64,000 nucleotides of DNA. It comes from JALHSW01 sp963720675. Its GTDB lineage: Bacteria; Actinomycetota; Acidimicrobiia; IMCC26256; PALSA-555. Below the pieces are notes generated by a model. It was not told where the DNA came from. It did not search any database and saw only the letters and a list, made by a program, of their open reading frames with translations. Position numbers and translations under genes: made by a program. Each line of letters opens with the position of its first letter. Positions within the stretch are counted from its first letter, which is position 1. Shown here piece after piece: positions 1-8,812 of the stretch. Where the stretch lies: assembly GCA_963720675.1 (NCBI GenBank), contig CAVRGH010000004.1:151017-215016 (forward strand), in the 5' to 3' direction.

Positions 1-1562
1 CCCTGATCGGTGGGATCATCGTGATGTTCCTCCCGGCCGAGCGGCCCGAGGTCATCAAGGCGGTCGGCTACCTGTTCACGATCGCGACGCTCGCACTGAG
101 CCTCTGGATGCTCTGGGAGTTCTCGACGACCGACTACTTCTTCCAGTTCGTCGAGGACCACGCCTGGATCCCCGGCATCGGCACGCGCTACATCGTCGGC
201 GTCGACGGCATCAGCCTCTTCATGATCGTGATCACGGCGGTGCTCATGCCGATCGGGTTGGTCGCGTCGGCGAAGTACCCCACGCATCGGCCGAAGGCGT
301 TCGTGGCGTGGTTCCTGGTCCTCGAGTTCACGATCATGGGCGTCTTCCTCTCCCTGGACCTCATCCTCTTCTTCGTGTTCTGGGAGCTGCTGCTCGTCCC
401 CATGTACTTCCTGATCCAGGGCTGGGGGCACGAGCGCAAGAACTACGCCGCCACCAAGTTCTTCCTGTACACGGCCGCCGGTTCGGCGCTGATGTTCGCG
501 AGCATCCTGACGCTCGGCTTCCTCCACCAGTCCGACACGGGTGTCCTCTCGTTCGACTACCGCGTGCTCGCGGAGTGGGGCTGGACCGGGCTCGGCGGGA
601 CCACCGAGGTGCTCCTGTTCCTCGGGTTCATGGCCGCCTTCGCGATCAAGGCACCGTTGTTCCCGTTCCACACCTGGCTCCCCGACGTGCACACCGAGGC
701 CCCCACGGCGGGATCAGTCGTCCTGGCCGGCGTGATCATCAAGATGGGTGCCTACGGGCTGCTGCGGTTCTCCTTCGAGCTGTTCCCGCAGGCCTCGGTC
801 GACCTGGCGCCGGTGATGCTCACCCTCGGCGTGATCGGCATCGTCTACGGGGCAGTCGTCGCCGCGATGCAGAAGAACGCGAAACGGGTGATCGCCTATT
901 CATCCGTCGCGCACATGGGCTTCATCGTGCTCGGGATCTTCTCGCTCACGGTGTTCGGGCTCGATGGCGCGGTGTTCACGATGCTGAGCCATCCGCTCAC
1001 CACCGGCGCACTGTTCCTCACGGTCGGCTTCCTGTACGAGCGGCGCCACACCTACGAGATGGCCGAGTACGGCGGCATCTGGAAGTCCGCGCCGATCCTC
1101 ACCGCGATGTTCATGATCGCGATGTTCGCCGGCATCGGCCTGCCCGGGTTCTCCGGCTTCATCGGCGAGTTCCTGTCGCTCCTCGGGACGTTCGTGTCCG
1201 AGCGACCCTGGGCCGTGGTCGGTGCGACCGGGGTGATCCTCGCGTCGGTCTACATGCTGTGGTCGTTCCAGAAGGTCTTCACCGGCAAGCCGAACCCACG
1301 GCATCCGAAGCTCAAGGATCTGCACCTGCGTGAGATCGCCGTGGTCGCGCCCCTGCTCGCGCTCAGCCTCTTCCTCGGTCTCTACCCGAAGCCGGCGCTG
1401 GACCGCATCGAGCCCTCGGTGCAGCGGTCGATCGTGAACCTCCAGCTCAAGACCGACTACAAGGAGACGCGACCCGCGGGCTCTGACGAGACCGAGCTCC
1501 ATGGCGTCAAGCCGGGTGCCTCGGTCCACCTGGGTCGCACCGGGCGCGGGGGGCAGCAGTGA
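1..1562 (+). CDS. nuoM: NADH-quinone oxidoreductase subunit M, first copy (5' end outside window)
   Basis: Membrane proton-channel subunit of respiratory complex I, of the Mrp-antiporter family. The frame is open from base 3, and the residues before the first GTG/ATG (21–26) already read like a hydrophobic NuoM N-terminus, so the gene starts left of the window. It holds about 14 hydrophobic segments and the family signature FPFHTWLPD around base 662, followed by HTEAPTAGS. Lysines typical of the proton path lie in AFAIKAPLFPF and in the VIIKMG helix. The hydrophilic C-terminus ends GRTGRGGQQ. The stop overlaps the nuoN start (TGATG), so the two are translationally coupled. A second nuoM lies at 13270, so this copy belongs to another complex I operon that extends to the left. 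Identity as NuoM is secure; which complex it serves is not visible. Confidence 0.93.
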   Translation, partial: LIGGIIVMFLPAERPEVIKAVGYLFTIATLALSLWMLWEFSTTDYFFQFVEDHAWIPGIGTRYIVGVDGISLFMIVITAVLMPIGLVASAKYPTHRPKAFVAWFLVLEFTIMGVFLSLDLILFFVFWELLLVPMYFLIQGWGHERKNYAATKFFLYTAAGSALMFASILTLGFLHQSDTGVLSFDYRVLAEWGWTGLGGTTEVLLFLGFMAAFAIKAPLFPFHTWLPDVHTEAPTAGSVVLAGVIIKMGAYGLLRFSFELFPQASVDLAPVMLTLGVIGIVYGAVVAAMQKNAKRVIAYSSVAHMGFIVLGIFSLTVFGLDGAVFTMLSHPLTTGALFLTVGFLYERRHTYEMAEYGGIWKSAPILTAMFMIAMFAGIGLPGFSGFIGEFLSLLGTFVSERPWAVVGATGVILASVYMLWSFQKVFTGKPNPRHPKLKDLHLREIAVVAPLLALSLFLGLYPKPALDRIEPSVQRSIVNLQLKTDYKETRPAGSDETELHGVKPGASVHLGRTGRGGQQ

Positions 1563-3092
1563 TGCTCGGTTCCCTGCCCCTCGGCGTCACTCCGATCGTC
1601 ACGCCCGACGTCGACTGGCTCGCGATCAGCCCCGTCATCGCGCTCGCGGCGGCGGGCATCCTCATCGTGCTCTCGAAGGCGCTGCTGCGTGGCCACCGCG
1701 CCGCGATGCCGGTCGCGGTCGTGCTCGCCTTCGCCGGGGTCATCGCTGCCGGCGTCCTGGAGCTCATCCTCTGGAACGACGTCCACGACGACGGTGCGAT
1801 CACGACGGTCGCCGGGATGGTGCGGGTCGACCCGTTCGGTGTGTTCCTCGGCGTCGTGGTGGTGATCGCCACGTTCCTCGCCGTCCTGCTCTCGATCGCG
1901 TACCTCCGGCGTGAGGGTCTGGAGAGCTCCGAGTACCTCGGGCTGCTCCTCCTCTCGGGGGCCGGGATGCTCGCGATGACGACGGCCAACGACCTCATCG
2001 TGGTGTTCCTCGCGCTCGAGGTCCTGTCGATCCCGCTCTACGTGCTCGCAGCCTTCGACCGGCGGCGCGGCATCCTCGCAGGAGGCGGGCATCAAGTACT
2101 TCGTGCTCGGCGCGTTCTCGTCGGCCGTCTTCTTGTACGGCGTCGCGCTCACCTACGGGGCGACGGGCACGACGTCGCTCACGGGGATCCACGACTTCCT
2201 CGCCCAGAACACGCTGCTGGAGCAGGGGACCCTCCTCGCCGGGTTCGCGCTCCTCCTCGTCGGCCTGGGCTTCAAGGTCGCGGCGGTGCCGTTCCACATG
2301 TGGACGCCCGACGTGTACCAGGGCGCTCCGACGCCGATCACCGCCTTCATGTCGGCGGCGGTCAAGGCCGCGGCGTTCGCCGCGCTGCTGCGGGTGTTCG
2401 GGGTGGCGTTCCCGCTCTACAGCACCGACTGGAAGCCGGCGATCATCACCCTGTCGGTGCTGTCGCTCGTCGTCGGGAGCGTGGCCGCGGTCGTCCAGAC
2501 CGACATCAAGCGCATGTTGGCGTACTCGTCGATCGCTCATGCCGGGTATGTGTTGATGGGCTTCGCCGACAACACGGCGCGGGGTCGCGAGGCCGCGCTC
2601 TTCTACCTGTTCGTGTACACGTTCATGTCGATCGGCGCGTTCGCGGTGATCACGCTCGCGACGCGCAAGGGCGACGACAGCCACGAGCTCGACGACTACC
2701 GGGGCCTCGCGCTGCGGCGCCCGGTGCTCGGCGGGTTCCTGATCTTCTTCGTGCTGGCCCAGGCGGGGATCCCGCTCACCGGAGGGTTCGTCGCGAAGCT
2801 CGAGATCTTCTCGGCGACGGCTCGCGCCGAGCAGTACGGCCTGCTGATCGTCGGTGTGCTCGCGGCGGTCGTGACGGCGTTCTTCTACCTGCGGATCTCG
2901 ATGACGCTGCTCAGCTCGCCGGAGGGTGACGCGGAGATGCCGGCGGAGGAGCCGGGGCGGTCGGTGGTGCTGCGCCGGGTCGACGCCTGCAGCGCCGTAG
3001 TCCTGGTCGCGACCGGCGTGATGGTGCTCTGGATCGGTGTCGCCCCCGACATGTTCGTCCAATGGGCGAGGGACGCCACCTTCCTCCTGTGA
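1562..3092 (+). CDS. nuoN: NADH-quinone oxidoreductase subunit N, first copy (one-base frameshift)
   Basis: Antiporter-like membrane subunit of complex I. ATG 1562 overlaps the nuoM stop. The first part (to about base 2065) and the second part (from about 2070) lie in different frames. Removing one base in the run at about 2063–2070 joins VLAAFDRRR to SSQEAGIKYFVLGAFSSAV, the expected NuoN helix. The second part carries FKVAAVPFHMWTPDVYQGAP and RMLAYSSIAHAGY, both NuoN signatures. Repaired length is about 509 residues, normal for the family. The frame resumes cleanly with no stop codon or base-composition change, so I read the break as a sequence error. A terminator-like hairpin follows, which makes this the last gene of its operon. 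Confidence 0.88.
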
Positions 3093-3098
3093 CGGGAT

Positions 3099-3134
3099 GC
3101 GTCTCTCACCCGGGTATCCCGGGGTGAGAGACGC
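3099..3134 (+). terminator. Strong hairpin after the first nuoN
   Basis: Inverted repeat GCGTCTCTCACC…GGTGAGAGACGC with inner CGGG/CCCG pairs and a TAT loop: about 16 paired bases with one bulge. It starts 7 bases after the nuoN stop and precedes pgi. There is no T-run, as is common for terminators in GC-rich actinobacteria. It separates the left nuo operon from pgi. Confidence 0.75.
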
Positions 3135-3199
3135 AGGTCCACCAGTGTTGGCCCGTTCGGTGCTCGACACGGACGTTGGACGCGGGGGAGGCTCGACGG

Positions 3200-4838
3200 A
3201 TGCCTGAACAGCCGTCCCAGAAGATCAACGAGACACCCGAGTGGCAGGCCCTCGAGGCCCACTTCGAGCAGGCGCGCGACGTCCACCTGCGCGACCTGTT
3301 CGCCGGCGACCCCACCCGCGGGGAGGCGATGACGGTCGAGGCGGGCGATCTCTACCTCGACTACTCGAAGAACCGGCTGACGCCCGAGACGATCGCGCTG
3401 CTGATCGCGCTCGCCCGTCGGGCCGACGTCGAGGGCTTGCGGGACGCGATGTTCGCCGGCGAGAAGATCAACATCACCGAGCAGCGTGCAGTGCTCCACG
3501 TCGCGTTGCGCGCCCCCGAAGGCGAACAGATCCTCGTCGACGGGGTCGACGTCGTGCCCGAGGTGCATCGCGTCCTCGACAGAGATGGCCGACTTCTCCA
3601 ACCGCGTCCGCTCCGGCGACTGGAAGGGCCACACCGGCAAGACGATCCGCAACGTCGTCAATGTCGGGATCGGCGGCAGCGATCTCGGCCCCCGCATGGC
3701 CTACGAGGCGCTCAAGGATTTCAGCCGTCGCGACATGACGTTCCGGTTCGTCTCGAACGTCGATGGGAACGACTTCTGGGAGGCGACCGCCGACCTCGAT
3801 CCGGAAGAGACGCTCTTCATCATCGCCTCGAAGACGTTCACGACGCTCGAGACGATGACCAACGCGCGCTCGGCGCGGGAGTGGTCGCTCGCGAAGCTCG
3901 GCGACGATGCCGCGGTCGCGAAGCACTTCGTCGCGGTCTCGACCAACGCCGACGAGGTGGCGAAGTTCGGGATCGACACCGCGAACATGTTCGAGTTCTG
4001 GGACTGGGTCGGTGGACGGTACTCCTACGACTCCGCCATCGGGCTCTCGCTGATGCTCTCCATCGGCCCCGAGGCCTTCCACGACATGCTCGCCGGCTTC
4101 CGCACGATCGACGAGCACTTCCGCACCACCCCGATCGAGTCGAACCTGCCGATGCTCCTCGGGCTCATCGGCATCTGGTACGACAACTTCTTCGGCGCCG
4201 AGACGGTCGCGATCCTGCCGTACAACAACTACCTGTCGAAGTTCAGCGCCTACCTGCAGCAGCTCGACATGGAGAGCGACGGCAAGTCGGTCGACCGCCA
4301 GGGCAACCCGGTCGACTGGCAGACCGGCCCGATCGTGTGGGGCCAACCGGGGACCAACGGCCAGCACGCGTACTACCAGCTGATCCACCAGGGTACGAAG
4401 CTCATCCCCGCCGACTTCCTCGCCTGCTGTGAACCCGCGCACCAGGTCGGCGATCACCAGAACCTGCTGATGGCCAACTTCTTCGCCCAGCCCCAGGCGC
4501 TCGCGTTCGGGAAGACCGCCGCGGAGGTGGCCGCCGAAGGGGTGCCCGCCGCACAGGTTCCGCACCGCACGTTTGCCGGCAACCACCCGACGAACTCGAT
4601 CCTGGTCACGAAGCTGACGCCGAACACCCTCGGCCAGCTCGTTGCGATGTACGAGCACAAGGTCTTCACCCAGGGTGCGATCTGGAACATCAACAGCTTC
4701 GACCAGTGGGGCGTCGAGCTCGGCAAGAAGCTCGCGATGGACATCGTGCCGGAGCTCGACGCGATCGATGAACCCGAGCTCGCGCACGACTCGTCGACGA
4801 ACGCGCTGATCCGCCGCTACCGCCGCCGACGCGTCTGA
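3200..4838 (+). CDS. pgi: Glucose-6-phosphate isomerase (one-base frameshift)
   Basis: Interconverts glucose-6-phosphate and fructose-6-phosphate in the cytoplasm (glycolysis/gluconeogenesis). ATG 3200 is preceded by GGGGGAGG (3184–3191). The first about 127 residues and the remainder are in different frames. One extra base near 3580–3585 separates EVHRVLD from MADFSNRVRSG; deleting it gives one protein of about 545 residues, normal for bacterial PGI. Signatures are VNVGIGGSDLGPRMA (sugar-phosphate loop), GTNGQHAYYQLIHQGTK (family signature with the catalytic-region Glu/His) and a late Lys-rich C-terminus. It stands alone between two nuo operons and runs towards a lipase gene on the other strand. 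The break looks like a sequence error because nothing else in the gene has decayed. Confidence 0.92.
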
Positions 4839-4851
4839 TCGACCGCGGGGC

Positions 4852-5739
4852 TCAGCTCGCGAGGCGCTTCCACCACCGGCGCTTGCGCTGCCGACCCGGG
4901 CGTTCGGCGAGATCGTCGAGGGCCTGGACCGTGAGGTCATACGCACCCTGGATCAGCTCCGCGGCGCCGGAGAAGTCGAGGAAGTCGCGGTCGTCGCGCG
5001 GCGGTGGGAGCACGACCACCTCGATCTCCTTCGGTACCCACTGGAGCTCGAGCTCGAACCGCTGGTCGCGAGAGATCGCGAACGCGCGCACGGCGACGTC
5101 GAGCGGTGATCGGATCGGGCGGTCGCTGATCGGGTCGGAGACGTCGAGCACGAAGATGCGGTCGATCGGCCCGGCGAGGGCGTGCGAGATCGGTACGAGG
5201 TTCACGACCGCGCCGTCGACGAGCGTGTGGCCGTTGAGCACCACCGGCGGGAAGAGCCCGGGCAGCGCGGAGCTGGCCAGCAGCGCAGCGGGAAGGTCGC
5301 CCCGAACGATGACGTGCTCGTCGCCGGTGATGAGGTCGGAGGCGACCACCCGGAGGGGGATCTGAAGATCGGCGAACGAGGACGCGACCCCCACGCGGTC
5401 GATCAACGACGTGAGTCCGTCGGCCGGGATCAGGTGGTCGTCGCGCCGGAGCAGGTTCCAGGCCCGGCGCAACGTGTTGCCCGGGAAGACCTCGTCGCCC
5501 TTGAGGGTGCACCAGACGCTCTCGAGGTGGTCGACCTGGGCCAGGGTCGGTGCCGTGGCGATGACCGAACCGTTGAGCGCACCGACCGAGGTCCCGATGA
5601 TCACGTCCGGTCGGATTCCCCGCTCGAGCAGGGCGCGGAGCATGCCGACCTGGCTGACGCCCTGGTTGCCCCCGCCCGAGAGGACGAACGCGGTGATCGG
5701 TCCGGTCCGGTCCCGGACGGCTCGCAGGGTGGCAGTCAT
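4852..5739 (-). CDS. Patatin-like phospholipase (RssA/NTE family)
   Basis: Probable serine acyl hydrolase acting on lipids. I chose ATG at 5739 (protein MTATLRAVRD…) because GAGGAGG lies just upstream on this strand; a start 33 bases earlier has no such site. The patatin motifs are complete: oxyanion GGGNQG at residues 22–27, nucleophile elbow GTSVG with Ser51, and the DGA catalytic Asp in TLVDGAVVN. Length is 295 residues, typical for single-domain bacterial patatins. There is no signal peptide or membrane segment, and the C-terminus is basic (RQRKRRWWKR), which might favour membrane contact. It is divergent from nuoA and convergent with pgi. Substrate cannot be told from sequence. Confidence 0.88.
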   Translation of the reverse strand: MTATLRAVRDRTGPITAFVLSGGGNQGVSQVGMLRALLERGIRPDVIIGTSVGALNGSVIATAPTLAQVDHLESVWCTLKGDEVFPGNTLRRAWNLLRRDDHLIPADGLTSLIDRVGVASSFADLQIPLRVVASDLITGDEHVIVRGDLPAALLASSALPGLFPPVVLNGHTLVDGAVVNLVPISHALAGPIDRIFVLDVSDPISDRPIRSPLDVAVRAFAISRDQRFELELQWVPKEIEVVVLPPPRDDRDFLDFSGAAELIQGAYDLTVQALDDLAERPGRQRKRRWWKRLAS

Positions 5740-5935
5740 CGGTCCTCCTCGCCCGATGAGATCGTCGCGCATCCGGGGCCGGATCCCGGACCCGACCCCC
5801 GGATCCGACCCAGGATCTGGGCACCGGGATCCCGAGATCCGTGGTCAGGAACCGACCCTTCGGTTTGTGGCTGCCGAGAATCCGCTGGGTATGCTCCGGG
5901 CGCACCGGCCTCGGGGGAGGGAAGGCACCAGCGCC
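5740..5935. promoter_or_regulatory. Divergent intergenic region upstream of nuoA
   Basis: This 196-base gap separates the lipase (minus) from nuoA (plus). Bases 5770–5850 hold five GGATC/GATCC-type words in loosely periodic order, a possible protein-binding array, although chance in GC-rich DNA is not excluded. A candidate promoter for the nuo operon has TTGTGG at 5865–5870 and TATGCT at 5890–5895; the 19-base spacing is longer than ideal. A start near 5902 would leave a leader of about 34 bases before the nuoA GTG. Confidence 0.35.
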
Positions 5936-6298
5936 GTGACGGAGTTCTACCGGGAGTACCTCGCGGTCGCGCTGTTGATCGTGGCTGCGATGCTCATGGT
6001 CGGCGCGATGCTCGGCTTGGGTCGCCTCGTGCGTCCCAACCGCCCGCAGTCCGAGAAGTACATCACCTACGAGGCGGGTTCGGACCCGGTCGGCGGCTGG
6101 GGCCAGTCGAACGTCCGCTACTACGTCTACGCGCTGCTCTTCGTCATCTTCGACGTCGAAGCCGTGTTCATCTTCCCGTGGGCCGTCAACCTCGAGTCGC
6201 TCGGGGTCTTCGGGCTCGTCGAGATGATCGCGTTCATCGCGATCCTCGCGTTCGGTCTCGTCTATGCGTGGCGAAAGGGAGTGCTGCGGTGGGCCTGA
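5936..6298 (+). CDS. nuoA: NADH-quinone oxidoreductase subunit A
   Basis: Small membrane subunit at the junction of the peripheral and membrane arms of complex I. GTG 5936 (protein VTEFYREYLAVALL) has a GGGGGAGGGAAGG stretch upstream at 5913–5925. It is 120 residues with three membrane helices. The conserved loop KYITYEAGSDPVGG and the YYVYALLFVIFDVEAVF helix with its buried acidic residues are present. It is first gene of the second nuo operon and overlaps nuoB by 10 bases. No frameshift. Confidence 0.95.
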   Translation: MTEFYREYLAVALLIVAAMLMVGAMLGLGRLVRPNRPQSEKYITYEAGSDPVGGWGQSNVRYYVYALLFVIFDVEAVFIFPWAVNLESLGVFGLVEMIAFIAILAFGLVYAWRKGVLRWA

Positions 6299-6804
6299 TC
6301 GAGAGCGGGCGGATGCCGAAGCCGCTCACCCACCTCCTCAACTACAGCCGCAAGTACTCGCTCTGGATGTTCCAGTGGGGACTCGCGTGCTGCGCGATCG
6401 AGATGGGCGCCGCACTGGCGAGCCCGCGCTACGACATGATGCGCCTCGGCGTCATCCCCTTTCCCGCCAGCCCGCGCCAGGCCGACCTCGTCGTCATCTC
6501 CGGCACCGTCACCGACAAGATGGCCCCGGCGATCAAGCGGCTCTACGAGCAGATGCCCGACCCGAAGTACGTCATCTCGATGGGCTCGTGCGCGAACTGC
6601 GGCGGCCCGTACTGGGACTCGTACTCGGTCACGAAGGGCGTCGACCAGGTGATCCCGGTCGACATCTACGTGCCCGGCTGTCCGCCCCGTCCCGAGGCGC
6701 TGTTGCAGGCGATCGTCATGCTGCAGGAGCGGATCCAGCACGAGGGCATCGACAACGACCAGCTGGCCAAGCGTTGGCGCGGGGAGCCGATCACCGTTGC
6801 CTGA
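6289..6804 (+). CDS. nuoB: NADH-quinone oxidoreductase subunit B
   Basis: Carries the terminal [4Fe-4S] cluster N2 that passes electrons to quinone. GTG 6289 overlaps the nuoA end; the longer open frame to the left has no support. The 171-residue protein shows all cluster ligands: adjacent cysteines in GLACCAIEM, one in MGSCANCGG and one in VPGCPPRPEALL. An intact N2 site means that the quinone-reducing end of this complex is competent. Length is normal. Confidence 0.96.
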   Translation: MGLIESGRMPKPLTHLLNYSRKYSLWMFQWGLACCAIEMGAALASPRYDMMRLGVIPFPASPRQADLVVISGTVTDKMAPAIKRLYEQMPDPKYVISMGSCANCGGPYWDSYSVTKGVDQVIPVDIYVPGCPPRPEALLQAIVMLQERIQHEGIDNDQLAKRWRGEPITVA

Positions 6805-7573
6805 CGACATGACGACGCCGGTGAGCGAGCGACCCGAAGGGTCGGACGGGGTACCCCCGTCCGAAGCGAGCGAGCCCATCGAGGAGGACGCTGCGGCCGC
6901 GCCCGAAGCCGAGGCCACCCCGGAGCCGCCGGCGCTCAGCGAGCGGCAGGAGGCCGTGCTGTCCCGCGTCGCCGAGCACCTCGGCGACGCGGTCATCGAG
7001 GCGCTGCCCGTGTTCGACGACGTCGTCGTCCGCGTGCGGCACGACGCGTGGCGCCAGGCGGCCGAGGTCGCGAAGACGCAGATGGACTGCGACTACCTCT
7101 CGTTCATCGCCGGGATCGACTGGTCGCCGGCGCCGAAGGAGGGTGGCGACGACGCCGGGAGCGACACCTCCTCCCCGGTGCAGCCCACCGAGATGACGTT
7201 CGGCGCCGCCGGCTCGGCGGGCCGGTTCCAGGTCTTCGCGCACGTGCAGTCGACCCACCGCCACTGGGGCGTCACGTTCAAGGTCGACCTCGACGAGGCC
7301 GAACCGCGCGTGGCGTCGTGGGTCCCGGTGTACCCGGGCGCCGACTGGCACGAGCGGGAGTGCTGGGAGATGTACGGGTTCGTGTTCGACGGGCACCCGA
7401 GCCTCCGCGGCCTCTACCTCCCGGCCGAGTTCGAGGGGCACCCGCTCCGCAAGGACTTCCCACTGCTCGCCCGGGTCGTGAAGCCGTGGCCCGGCCTCGT
7501 CGACGTCGAGGGCATGCCCGATGAGCCGGAGGACGCGGCCGACGCTGCGGCAACCGAAGAGGCCGGCGCATGA
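6797..7573 (+). CDS. nuoC: NADH-quinone oxidoreductase subunit C
   Basis: Peripheral-arm subunit (30-kDa family) contacting NuoD and NuoB. I chose TTG 6797 because GGGGAG lies about 11 bases upstream; ATG 6809 is the alternative. The first about 55 residues are Glu/Ala/Pro-rich and probably disordered. The family signature follows late in the protein: WHERECWEMYG, then FDGHPSLRGLYLP and FEGHPLRKDFP. Total 258 residues. It overlaps nuoD by four bases (ATGA). It is separate from nuoD, not fused as in some proteobacteria. Confidence 0.94.
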   Translation: MPDDMTTPVSERPEGSDGVPPSEASEPIEEDAAAAPEAEATPEPPALSERQEAVLSRVAEHLGDAVIEALPVFDDVVVRVRHDAWRQAAEVAKTQMDCDYLSFIAGIDWSPAPKEGGDDAGSDTSSPVQPTEMTFGAAGSAGRFQVFAHVQSTHRHWGVTFKVDLDEAEPRVASWVPVYPGADWHERECWEMYGFVFDGHPSLRGLYLPAEFEGHPLRKDFPLLARVVKPWPGLVDVEGMPDEPEDAADAAATEEAGA

Positions 7574-8757
7574 GCACCACCGAGACGCCGAACACCCCGC
7601 AGTTCGAGGTCGACCCGGTCGCGCTCACGCCCCTGGGCGACGCACGCATCAACGTCGAGCTCGACACCGGCGACATGATCCTCAACATGGGGCCGCAGCA
7701 CCCCGCGACGCACGGCACGCTGCGCCTCGTCGTGCGCCTCGACGGCGAGCGGGTCGTCGCCGCCGACCCGGTCATCGGGTACATGCACCGCGGCTACGAG
7801 AAGCTCGCCGAGTTCCGCACCTACCCGCAGGTGACGACGCTCATCAACCGGATCGACTGGCTCTCGAGCTTCGCCAACGAGGTCCCCTTCATGGAGGCCG
7901 CCGAGAAGCTCATGGACGTCGAGGCGCCGCCGCGCGCCAAGTACATCCGCACGATCCTCACCGAGCTGTCCCGGATCGCGACCTTCCTCCTCTTCCTCGG
8001 CGAGATGGGACTGCAGGTCGGCGCGCTCACGCCCGCGTTCTACGGGTTCCGCGACCGGGAGCACATCCTCAACCTCATCGAGGCCGTCACCGGGGGTCGG
8101 TTCCACCCGAACTTCAACCGCATCGGTGGCGTGAAGGACGACCTGCCCTGGGGCTGGCTCGCCGAGTGCCGGTCGGCCATGCAGATCGTGTTCGACGCGT
8201 GCGACGTGTTCGAGGACCTCGTCCTCGGCAACGAGATCTTCGAGGCCCGCTGCCGGGGCATCGGGATCATCCCCGCCGAGCTGGGTGCGGCCTACGGCGT
8301 GTCCGGCTCGAACCTGCGGGCGTCCGGCGTGGACTGGGACCTCCGACGCGACGGCGAGCCCTACCTCGCGTACCCGGACCTCGACTTCAAGGTGTGGACG
8401 CACCCCGACGGCGACTCGTACTCGCGGTACTGGGTGCGACTCCAGGAGACGCGCGAGTCCGCGCGCATGGTGCTGCAGTGCCTCGATGCGATCCCCGCCG
8501 GCGCGGTGATGGCCAAGGTGCCGCGCATCATCAAGGTGCCCGAAGGTGAGATCTGGGTCGAGACCGAGAACCCGCTCGGGCAGATGGGCTACTACGTCGT
8601 GTCGAAGGGTGCGACGGGCCCGTTCCGGGTGAAGATCCGCTCGGCCTCGTTCAGCAACGTCTCGATCCTGCCGTGGCTCCTGCAGGGCGTCTACGTGCCC
8701 GACATCATCACGATCCTCGCGGGCCTGTACTTCATCCTCGGGGACATCGACCGATGA
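7570..8757 (+). CDS. nuoD: NADH-quinone oxidoreductase subunit D
   Basis: 49-kDa-type subunit that forms the quinone pocket with NuoB; evolutionarily a hydrogenase large subunit without the NiFe ligands. 395 residues, starting in an ATGA overlap with nuoC. Key motifs are GPQHPATHG (residues 41–49, quinone headgroup His) and GYMHRGYEKL (residues 70–79). Arg74 in the latter aligns with the arginine that is dimethylated in mitochondrial NDUFS2, and a gene of the modifying family lies at 16386. The next gene is nuoH; nuoE, nuoF and nuoG, which normally follow, are absent. Confidence 0.96.
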   Translation: MSTTETPNTPQFEVDPVALTPLGDARINVELDTGDMILNMGPQHPATHGTLRLVVRLDGERVVAADPVIGYMHRGYEKLAEFRTYPQVTTLINRIDWLSSFANEVPFMEAAEKLMDVEAPPRAKYIRTILTELSRIATFLLFLGEMGLQVGALTPAFYGFRDREHILNLIEAVTGGRFHPNFNRIGGVKDDLPWGWLAECRSAMQIVFDACDVFEDLVLGNEIFEARCRGIGIIPAELGAAYGVSGSNLRASGVDWDLRRDGEPYLAYPDLDFKVWTHPDGDSYSRYWVRLQETRESARMVLQCLDAIPAGAVMAKVPRIIKVPEGEIWVETENPLGQMGYYVVSKGATGPFRVKIRSASFSNVSILPWLLQGVYVPDIITILAGLYFILGDIDR

Positions 8758-8812
8758 GCCGCAGCGGAGCCGTGGCCGGATGGCCGGGACGGCGTAGCGA
8801 AGGCGACCGAGC

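Noticed and set aside
3474..4946. Long minus-strand frame opposite pgi
   Set aside because: Shadow frame; low-complexity Arg/Gly/Val protein, no ribosome site, and pgi is unambiguous.
5182..6288. N-terminal extension of NuoB over the lipase and nuoA
   Set aside because: The upstream open frame is only antisense or out-of-frame overlap with other genes; GTG 6289 gives the standard NuoB start.
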